From positions 1-64,000 of the forward strand of contig JABLTG010000021.1 of the NCBI GenBank assembly GCA_016618085.1: a DNA stretch of 64,000 bases, given 5' to 3'. Shown here piece after piece: positions 20,313 through 30,896 of the stretch. Below the pieces are notes generated by a model. It was not told the origin of the DNA and ran no database searches. It was given only the letters and a program-made list of their open reading frames with translations. The stretch's first letter is position 1. Each line of letters opens with the position of its first letter. This stretch comes from Neovahlkampfia damariscottae (lineage: Eukaryota > Heterolobosea > Selenaionea > Neovahlkampfiida > Neovahlkampfiidae). The translations under genes were made by a program, and so were the position numbers.

Positions 20313-21823
20313 ATGTTTAAGTGTGTGAACAAAAGGATATTTTGTCGTAAGTGGATTTTTTAAAATAAAAATGAAATAGAAATCAATAGGTACTCTATAG
20401 AAAATGTAAAGATACAGTACAACCCAAAAGATATTCCTTGTCAAATCTCAGTAATGGTAAAATTTAAAAAAAATTAACAATTTTTTTCCAAAAGGGTATT
20501 GGAGGAGCAGTATTTTCTTGAAAACGTTTATTTTTTAAAAGGGTGGTAATGCTATTGAAAATATGATGAAAGAAACAAATAAATTAAATCATATCAAATA
20601 TATGGTTCTCAATACTGATGCTCAAGCTTTGAATAGAACAACTTGTGAAAATAAAATTCAAATTGGAAAAAAAACAACAAGAGGATTAGGTGCTGGATGT
20701 GTTCCACAATCAGGTAAAAAATCAGCGGAAGAAAATTTGGACGAAGTTTTAAAAGAAATTGAAAAAACAGATTTATTATTTTTAACAGCAGGTTTGAAAA
20801 ATAATTTTTTTAAATTCTATAAAAGGAATGGGTGGTGGAACTGGTAAAATAAATAATGATATTGACAATAAAAAGGAACTGGTGCAAGTGTTGTTATTGG
20901 CACTGAAGCAAAGAAAAAAGGAATTTTAACAGTAAAATAAATTTAAATTAAAAAATATGTTAGGTTGGTGTGGTTTGTACTCCATTTTCTTTTGAAGGTC
21001 CAAAAAGAACAAAAATTGCAATTGAAGGTATCAAAGAATTAGAAAAGGTAAAAAAGAAAAATAATATTTTTATTTTAAAAAGAGTGTGGACACATTGATT
21101 ATCATACCAAATGAACATTTATTTTCAATTTCAGATAACAATACTAAAGTAACAGATGCTTTCAAACAAGCAGATAATGTATTGTTGGAAGGTGTTAGAT
21201 CAATTATTGATTTAATTTTGAGACCTGGATTGATAAATTTGGATTTTGCTGATGTTACTACTGTTATGAAATCAGCTGGAAGAGCTTATATTGGTACTGG
21301 GATTTGTGAAGATGAAGAAATTGGTTCAATTTCTCGAGGTAAAATTGCTGTTGAAAAAGCATTAAATAATCCATTACTGGATGTTGATTCTATTGAAGAA
21401 GCAACTAATGTTTTAATTCATATCACTGGTGGTACTGATATTTCTTTGGAAGATGTTCATTTTTTCTTTTTTTTATTTATTTATTATTAGGTCGAGGATA
21501 TCGCTAACACTGTAAAAAATTGAATTATATTTTTAAAAACATTTAAAATTAGGTGAAATCAAGAGTAAATGAACAAACAAATATCATTGTAGGCGCAGCT
21601 ATTGATAATTCTCTTGAAAAAAAAGTTCATGTTTCATTAGGTGAATTATTGGTTGAATTTTAATTTTTTTCAAGTTATCACTGGAATTCCAAAGAAATAT
21701 CAAATAAATCCCATTTCAACAAAACCAAAAAAAGTGATGATCACAAATAATGTATCCAAACCAAAATCAAATTCCAATGAAGAAAAGAAATCTCTCATGG
21801 AAACTATCAGAAGTTATTGGTAA
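20313..21823 (+). CDS. ftsZ: FtsZ, probably mitochondrial division protein
   Basis: 387 aa from eleven exons whose lengths sum to 388 codons. Tubulin/FtsZ GTPase features: ISVMGIGGAGGNAIENM (G-loop), LNTDAQAL, GAGCVPQSGKKSAEEN, GMGGGTGTGAS (signature), VVCTPFSFEGPKR, DTLIIIPNEHL, DNVLLEGVRSIIDLI, and GRAYIGTGICEDE. The first about 35 residues are basic (CVNKRIFCRK) and fit a mitochondrial import signal. Introns: 20347-20379, 20457-20494, 20510-20541, 20792-20825, 20844-20875, 20932-20963, 21048-21082, 21455-21490, 21512-21552, 21641-21674. Three exons are only 15, 18 and 21 nt, two of them coding the nucleotide-binding glycines. Eukaryotic FtsZ acts at mitochondrial or plastid constriction; nothing here suggests a plastid. 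Confidence 0.93.
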
Positions 21824-21908
21824 AATTGTCAAGTTTTAATAAATTTCGTTTAAAATTGTTCTTCACAATCGGAATTTAATGATAAAAAATTGTTGGTGGG
21901 ATTTTTTT

Positions 21909-21949
21909 ATCCAATAGGAATTCCCCAAAAATCCAAAATCCTATTGGAT
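21909..21949. promoter_or_regulatory. inverted CCAAT palindrome upstream of hsp70
   Basis: ATCCAATAGGA (21909-21919) and its exact inverse TCCTATTGGAT (21939-21949), 19 bp apart, 73-114 bp before the Hsp70 ATG. No perfect canonical heat-shock element (alternating GAA/TTC at 2-bp spacing) is visible beside it. It may be the constitutive promoter or a paired binding site. Confidence 0.45.
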
Positions 21950-22022
21950 GTTCGGAAAGATGAGCGAAGAATAAATAACCAAATTTTTTGAAGCTGATCA
22001 GAAAAAAACAAAACAAACAATA

Positions 22023-23957
22023 ATGTCAAGTGAATATCAAGGCGCTATTGGGATCGATTTAGGTACAACTTATAGTTGTGTTGGAGTTTGGCAAAACGAT
22101 TCAGTTCAAATTATTCCTAATGATCAAGGAAATAGAATTACACCTTCATATGTTGCATTTAATGATGAAGAAAGATTAGTTGGTGATGCAGCAAAAAATC
22201 AAGTTGCAATGAACCCAAAAAATACAATTTTTGATGCAAAAAGATTAATTGGCAGAAAATTTGATGATCCAGTTGTTCAAGCAGATATGAAACATTGGCC
22301 ATTCAAAGTTATTAAAGGAGAAGGAAACAAACCACTGATCAATGTTACATACAAAGGAGAATCAAAAACATTCCAACCAGAAGAAATTTCTGCAATGGTT
22401 CTTGGTGAAATGAAGAAGATGGCTGAAAACTATTTAGGAAAAACTGTAAAAAAAGCTGTTATTACATGTCCAGCTTATTTCAATGATTCACAACGTCAAG
22501 CTACAAAAGACGCTGGTAGAATTGCTGGTTTAGAAGTTCTCAGAATTATTAATGAACCAACTGCTTCAGCTATTGCTTATGGTTTGAATAAAGACAGACA
22601 ATCAGATACAAACGTACTCATTTATGATTTAGGTGGTGGTACTTTTGATGTATCAATTTTAACAATCACACCAGAAGGTGTTTTTGAAGTTAAAGGAACT
22701 GGTGGTAATACACATCTTGGGGGAGAAGATTTTGATAATAGATTAGTTGATTACTTCAAACAAGAATTCAAACAAAAATACAAACAAGATATTTCAACAA
22801 ATGCTAGAGCTTTAAGAAGACTTAGAACTGCTTGTGAAAATGCAAAAAGAAATCTTTCATCACAAGCAAAAGCTACCATCACAATTGATTCATTATTTGA
22901 AGGTATTGATTTCAACACTTCAATCACAAAAGCTAAGTTTGAACAATTGAATATGGACTTTTTTAGAGAATCAATTTCACACGTTCAAAAAACTTTAGAA
23001 TCATCAAAAATTGACAAATCAGCTATTCATGAAGTTGTTTTAGTTGGTGGATCATCAAGAATTCCAAAAGTTCAAGAGTTATTATCAGACTACTTCAATG
23101 GAAAGAAATTAAACAGATCAATCAATGTAGATGAAGCTGTAGCATATGGTGCAGCGGTTCAAGCAGCTGTTTTAACAGGAAAACAAAAGGATGTTTTAAT
23201 TTTAGATGTTGCTCCATTATCATTAGGAATTGAAACTGCTGGAGGTGTTATGACAAAATTGATTGAAAGAAATACGACAATTCCATGTAAAAAATCACAA
23301 GTGTTTTCAACATATCAAGACAATCAACCAGGAGTTTTGATTCAAGTATTTGAAGGAGAAAGATCAATGACAAAAGATAATCATTTACTTGGAACATTTG
23401 AATTATCAGGAATCCCACCAATGCCAAGAGGTCAACCAAAGATTGAAGTTACATTTGAAGTTGATGCTAATGGTATCATGAATGTTTCAGCTAAAGAAGA
23501 AACTGGAGGAAAATCAAATAAAATCACAATTAAAAATGAAAAGGGTAGACTTTCAGAAGAAGATATTAAAGAAATGTTGAAAAAAGCTGAAGAAATGAAA
23601 AAATATGATGAAGAAGTTCTAGGAAAAGTTACAGCAAAAAATGCACTTGAATCATATTTATTTGCAATTAAAAATGCAGTATCAGATCCAAAATTAGAAG
23701 GAAAAATTGATTCAGGTGATAAATCTGCTATTGAATCAGCTGCTGATGATGCATTAAAATGGATGAATGAAAACCCTGAAGCAACAAAAGAAGAATATGA
23801 AAAAAAACAAAAAGAAGTTGAAGGAATTGCAATGCCAATCTTACAAAAATTGCAAGGAGGTATGCCCCAAGGTGGAATGCCAAGTGGTGGAATGCCACAA
23901 CAAACTCAAGATCAACCAGATTCATCAATGAAGTTTGAAGACTTAGATGTTGATTAA
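22023..23957 (+). CDS. cytosolic Hsp70 chaperone
   Basis: 644 aa, intronless, the length of cytosolic Hsp70. Signature 1 [14 protein letters not shown] at residues about 10-23, signature 2 [14 protein letters not shown], signature 3 [17 protein letters not shown], linker [15 protein letters not shown], then the beta-sandwich and the helical lid ([28 protein letters not shown]). The C terminus has GGMP repeats and ends FEDLDVD rather than the usual IEEVD, so only the final Val-Asp of the TPR-binding tetrapeptide is kept. ATP-driven folding in the cytosol/nucleus. Codon choice looks more regular than in neighbours, as expected for high expression. Confidence 0.97.
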   Translation: MSSEYQGAIGIDLGTTYSCVGVWQNDSVQIIPNDQGNRITPSYVAFNDEERLVGDAAKNQVAMNPKNTIFDAKRLIGRKFDDPVVQADMKHWPFKVIKGEGNKPLINVTYKGESKTFQPEEISAMVLGEMKKMAENYLGKTVKKAVITCPAYFNDSQRQATKDAGRIAGLEVLRIINEPTASAIAYGLNKDRQSDTNVLIYDLGGGTFDVSILTITPEGVFEVKGTGGNTHLGGEDFDNRLVDYFKQEFKQKYKQDISTNARALRRLRTACENAKRNLSSQAKATITIDSLFEGIDFNTSITKAKFEQLNMDFFRESISHVQKTLESSKIDKSAIHEVVLVGGSSRIPKVQELLSDYFNGKKLNRSINVDEAVAYGAAVQAAVLTGKQKDVLILDVAPLSLGIETAGGVMTKLIERNTTIPCKKSQVFSTYQDNQPGVLIQVFEGERSMTKDNHLLGTFELSGIPPMPRGQPKIEVTFEVDANGIMNVSAKEETGGKSNKITIKNEKGRLSEEDIKEMLKKAEEMKKYDEEVLGKVTAKNALESYLFAIKNAVSDPKLEGKIDSGDKSAIESAADDALKWMNENPEATKEEYEKKQKEVEGIAMPILQKLQGGMPQGGMPSGGMPQQTQDQPDSSMKFEDLDVD

Positions 23958-24035
23958 ATCATTCATTTGTAATAAATTTTTGTAAAAAATAATTAAACTT
24001 TTTTGTAATCTTTTTTCCTCCAATAATTCATCTTC

Positions 24036-25078
24036 ATGCTGAAAAAATTTTGTAAACAAACCATGAAGATTATTGACGGAAAAAAAATTTCAGAAGACAT
24101 TAAATTGGAAGTTAAAGGAGGTGTATCAATGTTAAAAGAAAAAACTGGACACGTACCTGGTCTTGCTACTGTTTTAGTAGGAGAAAGAAAAGACTCAGCA
24201 ACTTATGTGAGAATGAAAAAAAAAGCAGCACTCGAAGTTGGAATTGAATCCATAGCCAAAAGCTATCCTGCAGATATTTCTCAAGAAGATTTATTAAAAG
24301 CGATTAAAGAATTAAATGAAGATCCAAAAGTAAAAAAAAAAAGTTTATTTAAAAATTCACATTTCAAGGTTCATGGAATTCTTGTTCAACTTCCACTTCC
24401 AAAACATATCAATGAAGAAATTGTACTTTCAGAAGTATCATTACATAAAGATGTTGATGGTTTTCATCCGTTAAATATGGGTAAATAACTTGTGTTAATT
24501 TTTAATTCGAAAAAGGAAAATTATGCATGAAAAATAGAGAACCTGAATTTATACCATGTAATTCTTTTTTTTAAATTAATACTTTACAGGTACTCCTAAA
24601 GGTATCATGGAATTGTTAGATCGTAATAATATTGAAATTTCTGGTAAAAATGCGATTGTTCTTGGTAGAAGTAATATTGTTGGTATACCAATTGCTATGT
24701 TATTACTTCATAGAAATGCAACAGTTCAAATATGTAAAGATTATATTTTTTTAACTTGACAAAGGTCATACAAAAACTGAAGATGTTGAATCTAAAGTTA
24801 AAGAAGCAGATATTTTAATCGCTTGTTGTGGTGTTGCTGAATATGTTAAAGGTTCGTGGATAAAAAAAGATGCTGTTGTCATTGATGTGGGAATGAATGC
24901 AGTTGATGACAAATCAAAAAAATCTGGATACAGATTAGTTGGTGATGTAAATTTTGAAGAAGTTTCAAAAATTGCATCTTATGTATCACCAGTTCCTGGT
25001 GGTGTTGGTCCTATGACAATTGCATCTTTACTTTCAAATTGTCTTGTTGCAGCAACTCATCAATTGAAAGAAAAATGA
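24036..25078 (+). CDS. folD: FolD-type methylenetetrahydrofolate dehydrogenase/cyclohydrolase
   Basis: 301 aa, four introns (24330-24368, 24481-24515, 24558-24589, 24734-24764), exon sum 302 codons. Motifs: VPGLATVLVGERKDSATYVR with the catalytic YxxxK (YVRMKKKA), VHGILVQLPLPKHI, DVDGFHPLNMGKL, CTPKGIMELL, AIVLGRSNIVGIPIAM (NADP-binding), VVIDVGMNAV, GDVNF and PVPGGVGPMTIA. Converts 5,10-methylene-THF to 10-formyl-THF. The N terminus MLKKFCKQT could be a short mitochondrial signal. Intron 1 (39 nt) has no stop and is a multiple of three, so retention would insert 13 residues; removal gives the exact family sequence. CCAAT ends 11 bp before the ATG. Confidence 0.94.
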
Positions 25079-25086
25079 ATTTTTAT

Positions 25087-25260
25087 TTACAAATGAATCC
25101 AATTTGAGCTGTTTGGACATTTTAAATACTTGAGATCTTTTTCAGTATTTTCTAGTTGAACAAAAGGTCTTTTTTCTTCAACTTGAACAACTTCAAGTAA
25201 AAATTCTAAAAATAACTGGCAAAATTAAAACTAATTGGCCACTTTTATCACAATAACCAT
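25087..25260 (-). CDS. 48-aa protein with a 27-nt intron, unrecognised
   Basis: ATG 25260 is 6 bp after GGCCAAT. Removing a 27-nt intron (25216-25242, GTGGCC..TTGCCAG) gives 49 codons: MVIVIKLFLEFLLEVVQVEE, then a polar C terminus with one Cys (KCPNSSNW). A hydrophobic/acidic first half and short length suggest a subunit of a larger complex, but I cannot name it. Tail-to-tail with FolD, 8 bp apart. Confidence 0.5.
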
Positions 25261-25413
25261 CAATTCATTGGCCGTTGAAAAACCACTTCCTTTTTTTTGA
25301 GTCAACGAATTTATTCAGTTGAAAAAAAATTATTTCATTGGTTCAAATGTTCATTTTTGGGTTTTCATTGGTCCATTTCATAAACGTTAACAAACGTAAA
25401 AAGATTTTAGAGA

Positions 25414-27262
25414 ATGGTTTGTGGATCAGGAGTACCAAATATTATTTTGATAATTGTACTTGCAGCATCACCGATTGCAGCTTTGATACTCAGTGTAATT
25501 TGTTTAATCGTTTTCCAAAGTAAAAAATAAAAAAAAATTAAACGGATTAAGGTCCATCCGATTCAAGTTCTCCTACAAATGACTTGACAACAAGAATTTA
25601 TAATATAGCTTGTTCAACAATTTTATCACGTGTGGTCTTTGTACTTTTCTATTTTTTTTTTTTTTAACAAATAATTTTTTCATTAGGTTTTAACTTTGTC
25701 CATGGTTATATTACTACCACTGATGCTTCCGTTTGATTCTGCAAATGTTACAATGGCTGGTTGTTTAGATCTTGCTCTTCCAATTATTTGGCAAGTTATT
25801 TTTACATTTGTTGCTTTTTGGATCGTTTTTGTTATTCCATTTTCAATTTCATTTTATGAAGCACAAAGAACATATGATGCATGTTGGAAAGGGTAACTTT
25901 TTATTTTAACTTTTTAACAATTTCAAGTTTTTTGAGACAATGTTTATGTGGACTTGGATTTACAGTTCCAGTTGTTATTGTTTTTGTAATTATAACTGGT
26001 GCTTCATATTACTTTCTTGGAATTGCTGAAATTAATTTAATTTCATATTCAAGTGAAACACATTATACATCTCTTCAATTAGCGACTGCTAATGTAGCTA
26101 CATGTACAAATGTAAGTCTATTTTTTATTTTAAAAATCAAAAAAGTGTTCTATTGCAGATACAAATGTTTTAATTAGAATGAGTATTTTCGTTTATATTA
26201 TTGCTCTTCTTTGTATTGTTGGATGGTTAGTATTTCTTGTTTTTGGAGGAATGGGTATTACATCTTTACCAATCAATTTTATTGCTCATGCATTCATGAC
26301 TAGAATTAGACCTATCAGTTTAGAAACGTAAAAAAAAAAAAAAAAAAAATTGACAATAATTTTCTAATAGAAAAGAAGAATGTGATAGAATTATGTTAGC
26401 TTGGTCAAGTAATATTATTAATAGAGGACAAAAATTAAATGAGGAAATGAAAAGAGCATTTCCAACATTTAAAACAAGAGCAGCGTATAGAGAATTTGTT
26501 GAAGAATATGATCAATTACAAGATGATTATAAAGTAGTTAGAAAACAATTTAGTGTTAAACCAACTTCATTTTGTATAATTCCAGCATATCTTGCAATCG
26601 CAATTTTTTCGTAAGATAAATTTATTTTTTTTTATAATTTTAATAGATGGATAATGTTTGCTGTTTGGTGTATTCATATTATTTTAGATATGATTACAGA
26701 TCCACCAATTTATCCATTTTTAAATAATTTTTTGGATTTATTAAATCAAATATTTCCAATGGTATCATGGGGATTTTATTCATTTATGGCTTATTATTTA
26801 TTGATTGTTACATTTTATGGATTTTATCGTACAACATCAAATATTCCATTTTTCAACTTTTATCCAATGGGAATTCGTTCAACAATGGCAAATGGATTAT
26901 TAGTAAATTCAGGAATTCTTTTAGTAGCAACAGTTGCAATTTGTCAATTTCTTTCAAATGCATTTTCAAGTTATATTAGATATTCAGCAATTGATTCAAT
27001 GTTTAATACATATATAGGAAATATGATTTATCTTAAATACTTTTTCAAATATGTTCATTATGTATTTCTTGGTTTTATGGTTATTGGATTCTTTCTTGCT
27101 GGAATTGAATTAGTTTATCGACTCTTCCTAAAAAAACCACTTTATTCTTTAATTAGAAATATCTTCTTCAAAGAAGAAGTTGTAAAAGAAAATTTCCACG
27201 GAAAATTAATGGAAGCAATGAAAAAAAATTCAGGTTGGGGAAATGGTAAAAAAGATGAATAA
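25414..27262 (+). CDS. LMBR1-like multi-pass membrane protein
   Basis: 531 aa from seven exons (introns 25520-25551, 25635-25686, 25893-25927, 26104-26158, 26328-26370, 26611-26646), exon sum 532 codons. About nine membrane helices, with the LMBR1/LMBD layout: an N-terminal helix, WIVFVIPFSISFYEAQRTYD in helix 3, a cytosolic loop with coiled-coil potential (REFVEEYDQLQDDYKVVR) and MITDPPIYPFLNNFL before the last helices. LMBD1 exports cobalamin from lysosomes; others are orphan receptors, so function is uncertain. Intron 4 uses GTACAA because the nearby GTAAGT would be out of phase. Two ATTGG boxes lie upstream. Confidence 0.82.
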
Positions 27263-27340
27263 AAATAAATTTTAAATTTTTTTTTGAACTGGAAGGAATA
27301 AAGTTGTAATTTGATTGGTAAAAATCTAATCAAATCAAAA

Positions 27341-28920
27341 ATGAGTTTAGTTGTCTCTGGTTTTAAATCATCTCCAATCTTTTCTGAAATTCAAGAAGGT
27401 ATAAAAGGAAATGAAGAAGAAATTATAAAAGAATTTAATTCTGTTTTACAATTTGATTTGAAAGACTCAACTGGAAAATTAGAAAGTTGGACTTTAGATT
27501 TTAAAAAAGCATCAGTTTATAAAGGAAAAGCTAAAGATTCAGCTGATTGTACTTTGATTTTATCTGACGAAGTTTTTTTTTTTTTTTTTTTAAATTTTCG
27601 GTATAAAAGAACTGTTTTGGTCTTATGAATGGAACAATTGATGGAACTGAATTATTTTTTGATGGTGAACTTAAAATCAAAGGTGATATGTCATTAGCTA
27701 TGAAATTAAGTTCATTAAAAGACCATAGATCAAAATCAAAAACATTGAACACCTCATCAACACCTTCTGCTAGTGCTCCATCAACAAATGTTAAAGTTGA
27801 TGGATTCAAAAGTTCAGAAATATTTCAACAAATTGCTGATGCAGTTTTGAAAAATCCAGAAGTAGGAAAAGACTTTGGAGGAGTTTTAGAATTCGCACTT
27901 ACAAATAAAGATGGTAAAAAAGAATCATGGACTTTAATTCCATCACCACCAAGTATGAAAGTTGGAAAAGCTGAAAATGCAGATGCTGTAATTATTATGA
28001 AAGATGAAGATTGTGTTGCAATTATGACAGGAAAAACAGACGCAACTGAATTATTCTTTGATGGTGCACTTAAAATTAAAGGTGATATGTCATTAGCAAT
28101 GAAATTAAGTTCATTAAAAGATACTGCTTTAAAACCAAATCCTACAAGTGCTCAAAGTATCATTGTTCCTGGATTTAAATCATCAAATATTTTTGCTGAA
28201 ATTGAAGCAGGTATCAAAGAAAATCCACAAGTTTTAAAAGAATTTGATGCTGTCTATGAATTTGCTCTCTCAAGTGAAAAAGGAAAACAATCATTCACAG
28301 TTGATTTAAAAACTGGAAAAGTAACAGTTGGAAAAACAGGAAATCCTGATTGTACTCTTATTATGACAGATAATGATTGTTTTGATATTATGTCAGGTGG
28401 AAAAGATGCAACTGAATTATTCTTTGATGGTGCACTTAAAATTAAAGGTGATATGTCATTAGCAATGAAATTAAGTTCATTAAAAGATTATAGATCAAAA
28501 TCAAAAGTTATTGCTCCTTCATCAACACCTGTATCAACTTCTGAAGAATCAGGTAATTCTGTTTCAATTGCTGGTTTCAAATCATCTGCTGTTTTTGATG
28601 AAATTCAAAAAGGTTTAAAAGAAACTCCAAGTTTAGTGAAAGAATTTGAAGTTATTTATGAATTTAAATTAACAAATTCATCTGGAAAAACACAATCATG
28701 GACTGTTGATTTAAAAGATGGAAAAGTTATGGCAAATGCGCCTTCTTCACAAGCTGATTGTCAAATAATTATGACAGATGAAGATTGTTTTGCAATTATG
28801 ACAGGAAAAGCTGATGCAACTGAATTATTCTTTGATGGTGCACTTAAAGTTAAAGGTGATATGTCATTAGCAATGAAATTAAGCACTTTAAAAGAAAAAG
28901 GAATTAAATCAAAATTATAA
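27341..28920 (+). CDS. protein of four tandem SCP2 sterol-carrier domains
   Basis: 513 aa, one intron (27572-27609), exon sum 514 codons. Four successive SCP2 folds of about 120 residues, each opening GFKSSxIFxEI and closing with DCxxIMTDxDCFxIMxGK, DATELFFDGALKIKGDM and SLAMKLSSLK. The last block is almost identical between copies at DNA level, implying recent duplication or conversion. Single-domain SCP2 proteins carry lipids or fatty acyl-CoA in peroxisomes and cytosol; no C-terminal SKL is present (ends IKSKL, which is close to but a residue off typical; SKL are in fact its last three residues, a canonical PTS1). ATTGG is about 25 bp upstream of the ATG. Confidence 0.93.
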
Positions 28921-28921
28921 A

Positions 28922-29616
28922 TTAAATAATTTGGTTTATTGATCTTTTTTTGAAAAAATTTTGACAACGTTTCAAGACATTATCTGTAACTTGTTTTGAA
29001 ATTTCCTGTGTTTTGGTTTTTAAAAAATTATTGATATCTTCATATTTTACAAAGAGGTTATAATCCAAAGCTTGAAGAACTGTTTTTTCGGTTTCAATGA
29101 AATCATCAAAATCAATATTTAATTCTCCGAGGTTCAGTTTATCATAAAAATCTCCGGAGGTGACCACATGGTCTTCATACATTTTTTGGCTGAGCATAAT
29201 ACAATTGAGAAAAGTTAAGCGAAATTCATCAAATGAAAAATTATTTTGACTGTTCAAAACTTTTTGAAATAAAAAAATTCCTGTAATGGTTGTCATAGGG
29301 TCTATAACTCCAGCACTGAAAATTTTGACAGCTAATCTACGAAAAACTCTTAACTCTTGTGCAGTTTTATGTTCACCACAAGCCATTTTTGATGAGTTTG
29401 ACTGGTACAAATTGGATGACACTTCACTTATCCATTGTGAAATAATATTATACTGTACAAAAGCTATTGCTGTCTCTTCATTTTGTTTAAGCGTTTCAAT
29501 GGACAAGCGTGGTTCATTTGACACAATCTCTAATATCCAAGGACTATTTAGTTGTTAGAGTGATACCTTTATTACCATTTGGAGCCTAGAGATTTGTGTG
29601 CTTTGTATTCAATCAT
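28922..29616 (-). CDS. PHO80/cyclin-U-type cyclin
   Basis: 220 aa, one intron (29544-29575) placed to link ATG 29616 in phase. The cyclin box shows DPMTTITGIFLFQKVL, LTFLNCIMLSQKMYEDHVVT with the conserved Lys, and FIETEKTVLQALDYNLFV. The pattern fits P/U-type cyclins that partner Pho85/CDK5-like kinases and respond to nutrient state. Convergent with the SCP2 gene, stop codons 1 bp apart. Confidence 0.75.
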
Positions 29617-29871
29617 CAGAAAAAATTTTAGTGTCGGTTGTGAAGTTTGAAAAAAAATTGCCTAATGATTGGTGAATTATTGCACAGAAATACTCCAATT
29701 CTGGAAAGTAAACGGATAAAAACCAAATTTAGTGACAGACATAGATCAAATGAGGAAATGTGAAATTCCCGATTCAACAAATTTCCAATTTTGTTAAGAA
29801 AATTAGAAACTTCGATTGCGAGAAGATTTCATCATTTTTGAGTTGTTCATACATCTACAGAGTTTGAGATG

Positions 29872-30451
29872 TTAATTTAATTTATTTTCATGTTTTTTGA
29901 TAAATTCTTGAATTTGATTTTCTTCCATTCTGTAAGTGATCCATTCATTCAGTTCACTTGAAAATGTATTATAAAAATCTCTTGCTGGTTTGTTCCAGTC
30001 AATTGCTTGCCATTGCATTCTTGATAACACATTTTAAAAATTCAAATTTCCTTTTACCTTTTGCATTTATTTTCTGAAGCAATTTTTGATAAATGAGCTA
30101 ATAATGTAGTTCCAATTGATTTACCTCTGTACTCTGGTTGAACATATAAATCCTCTAAATACAAACCTTTTAAAAGTAAATGAGAATTTTTTAGTGTTTA
30201 CATTTGCCTTTCCAAGTGCTGTAAGAAAAAAAATAGAAAGAAAATCCAATAACTTTTTCTTTAAATTCTACTAAGAGACAATGAAAATAAGTTGGTTTGT
30301 CTGGGTTAAATCCGTCATTTAAAAGATCTTCTTCTGTTATTGTAACTTCTTCAGGTGCTTTTTCATATTCAGCAAGTTCTTTTGTTAATTTCATGATATG
30401 AGGAATATCTTCTTTCACAGCTTTTCTCACTTTAAATTCCATCTTGCTCAT
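29872..30451 (-). CDS. GNAT acetyltransferase, SAT1-like
   Basis: 168 aa, two introns (30167-30201, 30020-30057), exon sum 169 codons. Matches diamine (spermidine/spermine or thialysine) N-acetyltransferases: VRKAVKEDIPHIMKLTKELA, YEKAPEEVTITEEDLLNDGF, LYLEDLYVQPEYRGKSIGTT (acetyl-CoA P-loop RGKSIG), and MQWQAIDWNKPARDFY. Length equals SAT1. Expected to acetylate a polyamine or related amine with acetyl-CoA in the cytosol. ATTGG on the coding strand about 30 bp upstream. Confidence 0.88.
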
Positions 30452-30529
30452 GATTCAAATTTTTTTTGTCGTTTGTTGAACCAATAAAAAGTTTTGATTC
30501 AATTTGGTTTTTTTTGAAATAATAATTAT

Positions 30530-30730
30530 TTATTTTAATATATTTTTTAAAAAAATTCCTGAATTTCCAACATATAGCCCAACTGTTTTTGAATTTTTAT
30601 TTGAAAAACTTTGAACTGAATTTTGAGTTATTTTATAATTTTTTTGTCGATTATTCGGTTTCATATGTTTTACAATCATATTCATTCTTCTTTTTGCTGT
30701 TTCGTTCATCAACTTTTTCTCATGTAACAT
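30530..30730 (-). CDS. 66-aa basic protein, unrecognised
   Basis: ATG 30730 (further ATG 21 nt on). Basic N-terminal half (ETAKRRMNMIVKHMKPNNRQ) and a mildly hydrophobic C terminus (VGLYVGNSGIFLKNIL). Layout recalls small ER stress-associated proteins (SERP/RAMP4) but the sequence does not match well enough to name it. An ATTGG element lies about 32 bp upstream. Confidence 0.45.
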   Translation of the reverse strand: MLHEKKLMNETAKRRMNMIVKHMKPNNRQKNYKITQNSVQSFSNKNSKTVGLYVGNSGIFLKNILK

Positions 30731-30896
30731 CCAAGGCAAAGCAGTTTAATTTTGAAAACACCAATCAAAAAAAGGAAAAGATCAATTATTTTTAAAAAGT
30801 TACAAAACGAATAATCTGATGTCACTATAGAATTTTTATTCAAAAATTTCTTGTATTAGAAAAACTAACCAATAAGATTTTTTTGGTTTGATTTTG

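Noticed and set aside
26104-26158. Use of the stronger-looking GTAAGT donor at 26112 in the LMBR1-like gene
   Set aside because: It would join the next exon out of phase and stop at once; the upstream GTACAA donor gives an exact multiple of three and continuous helix sequence.
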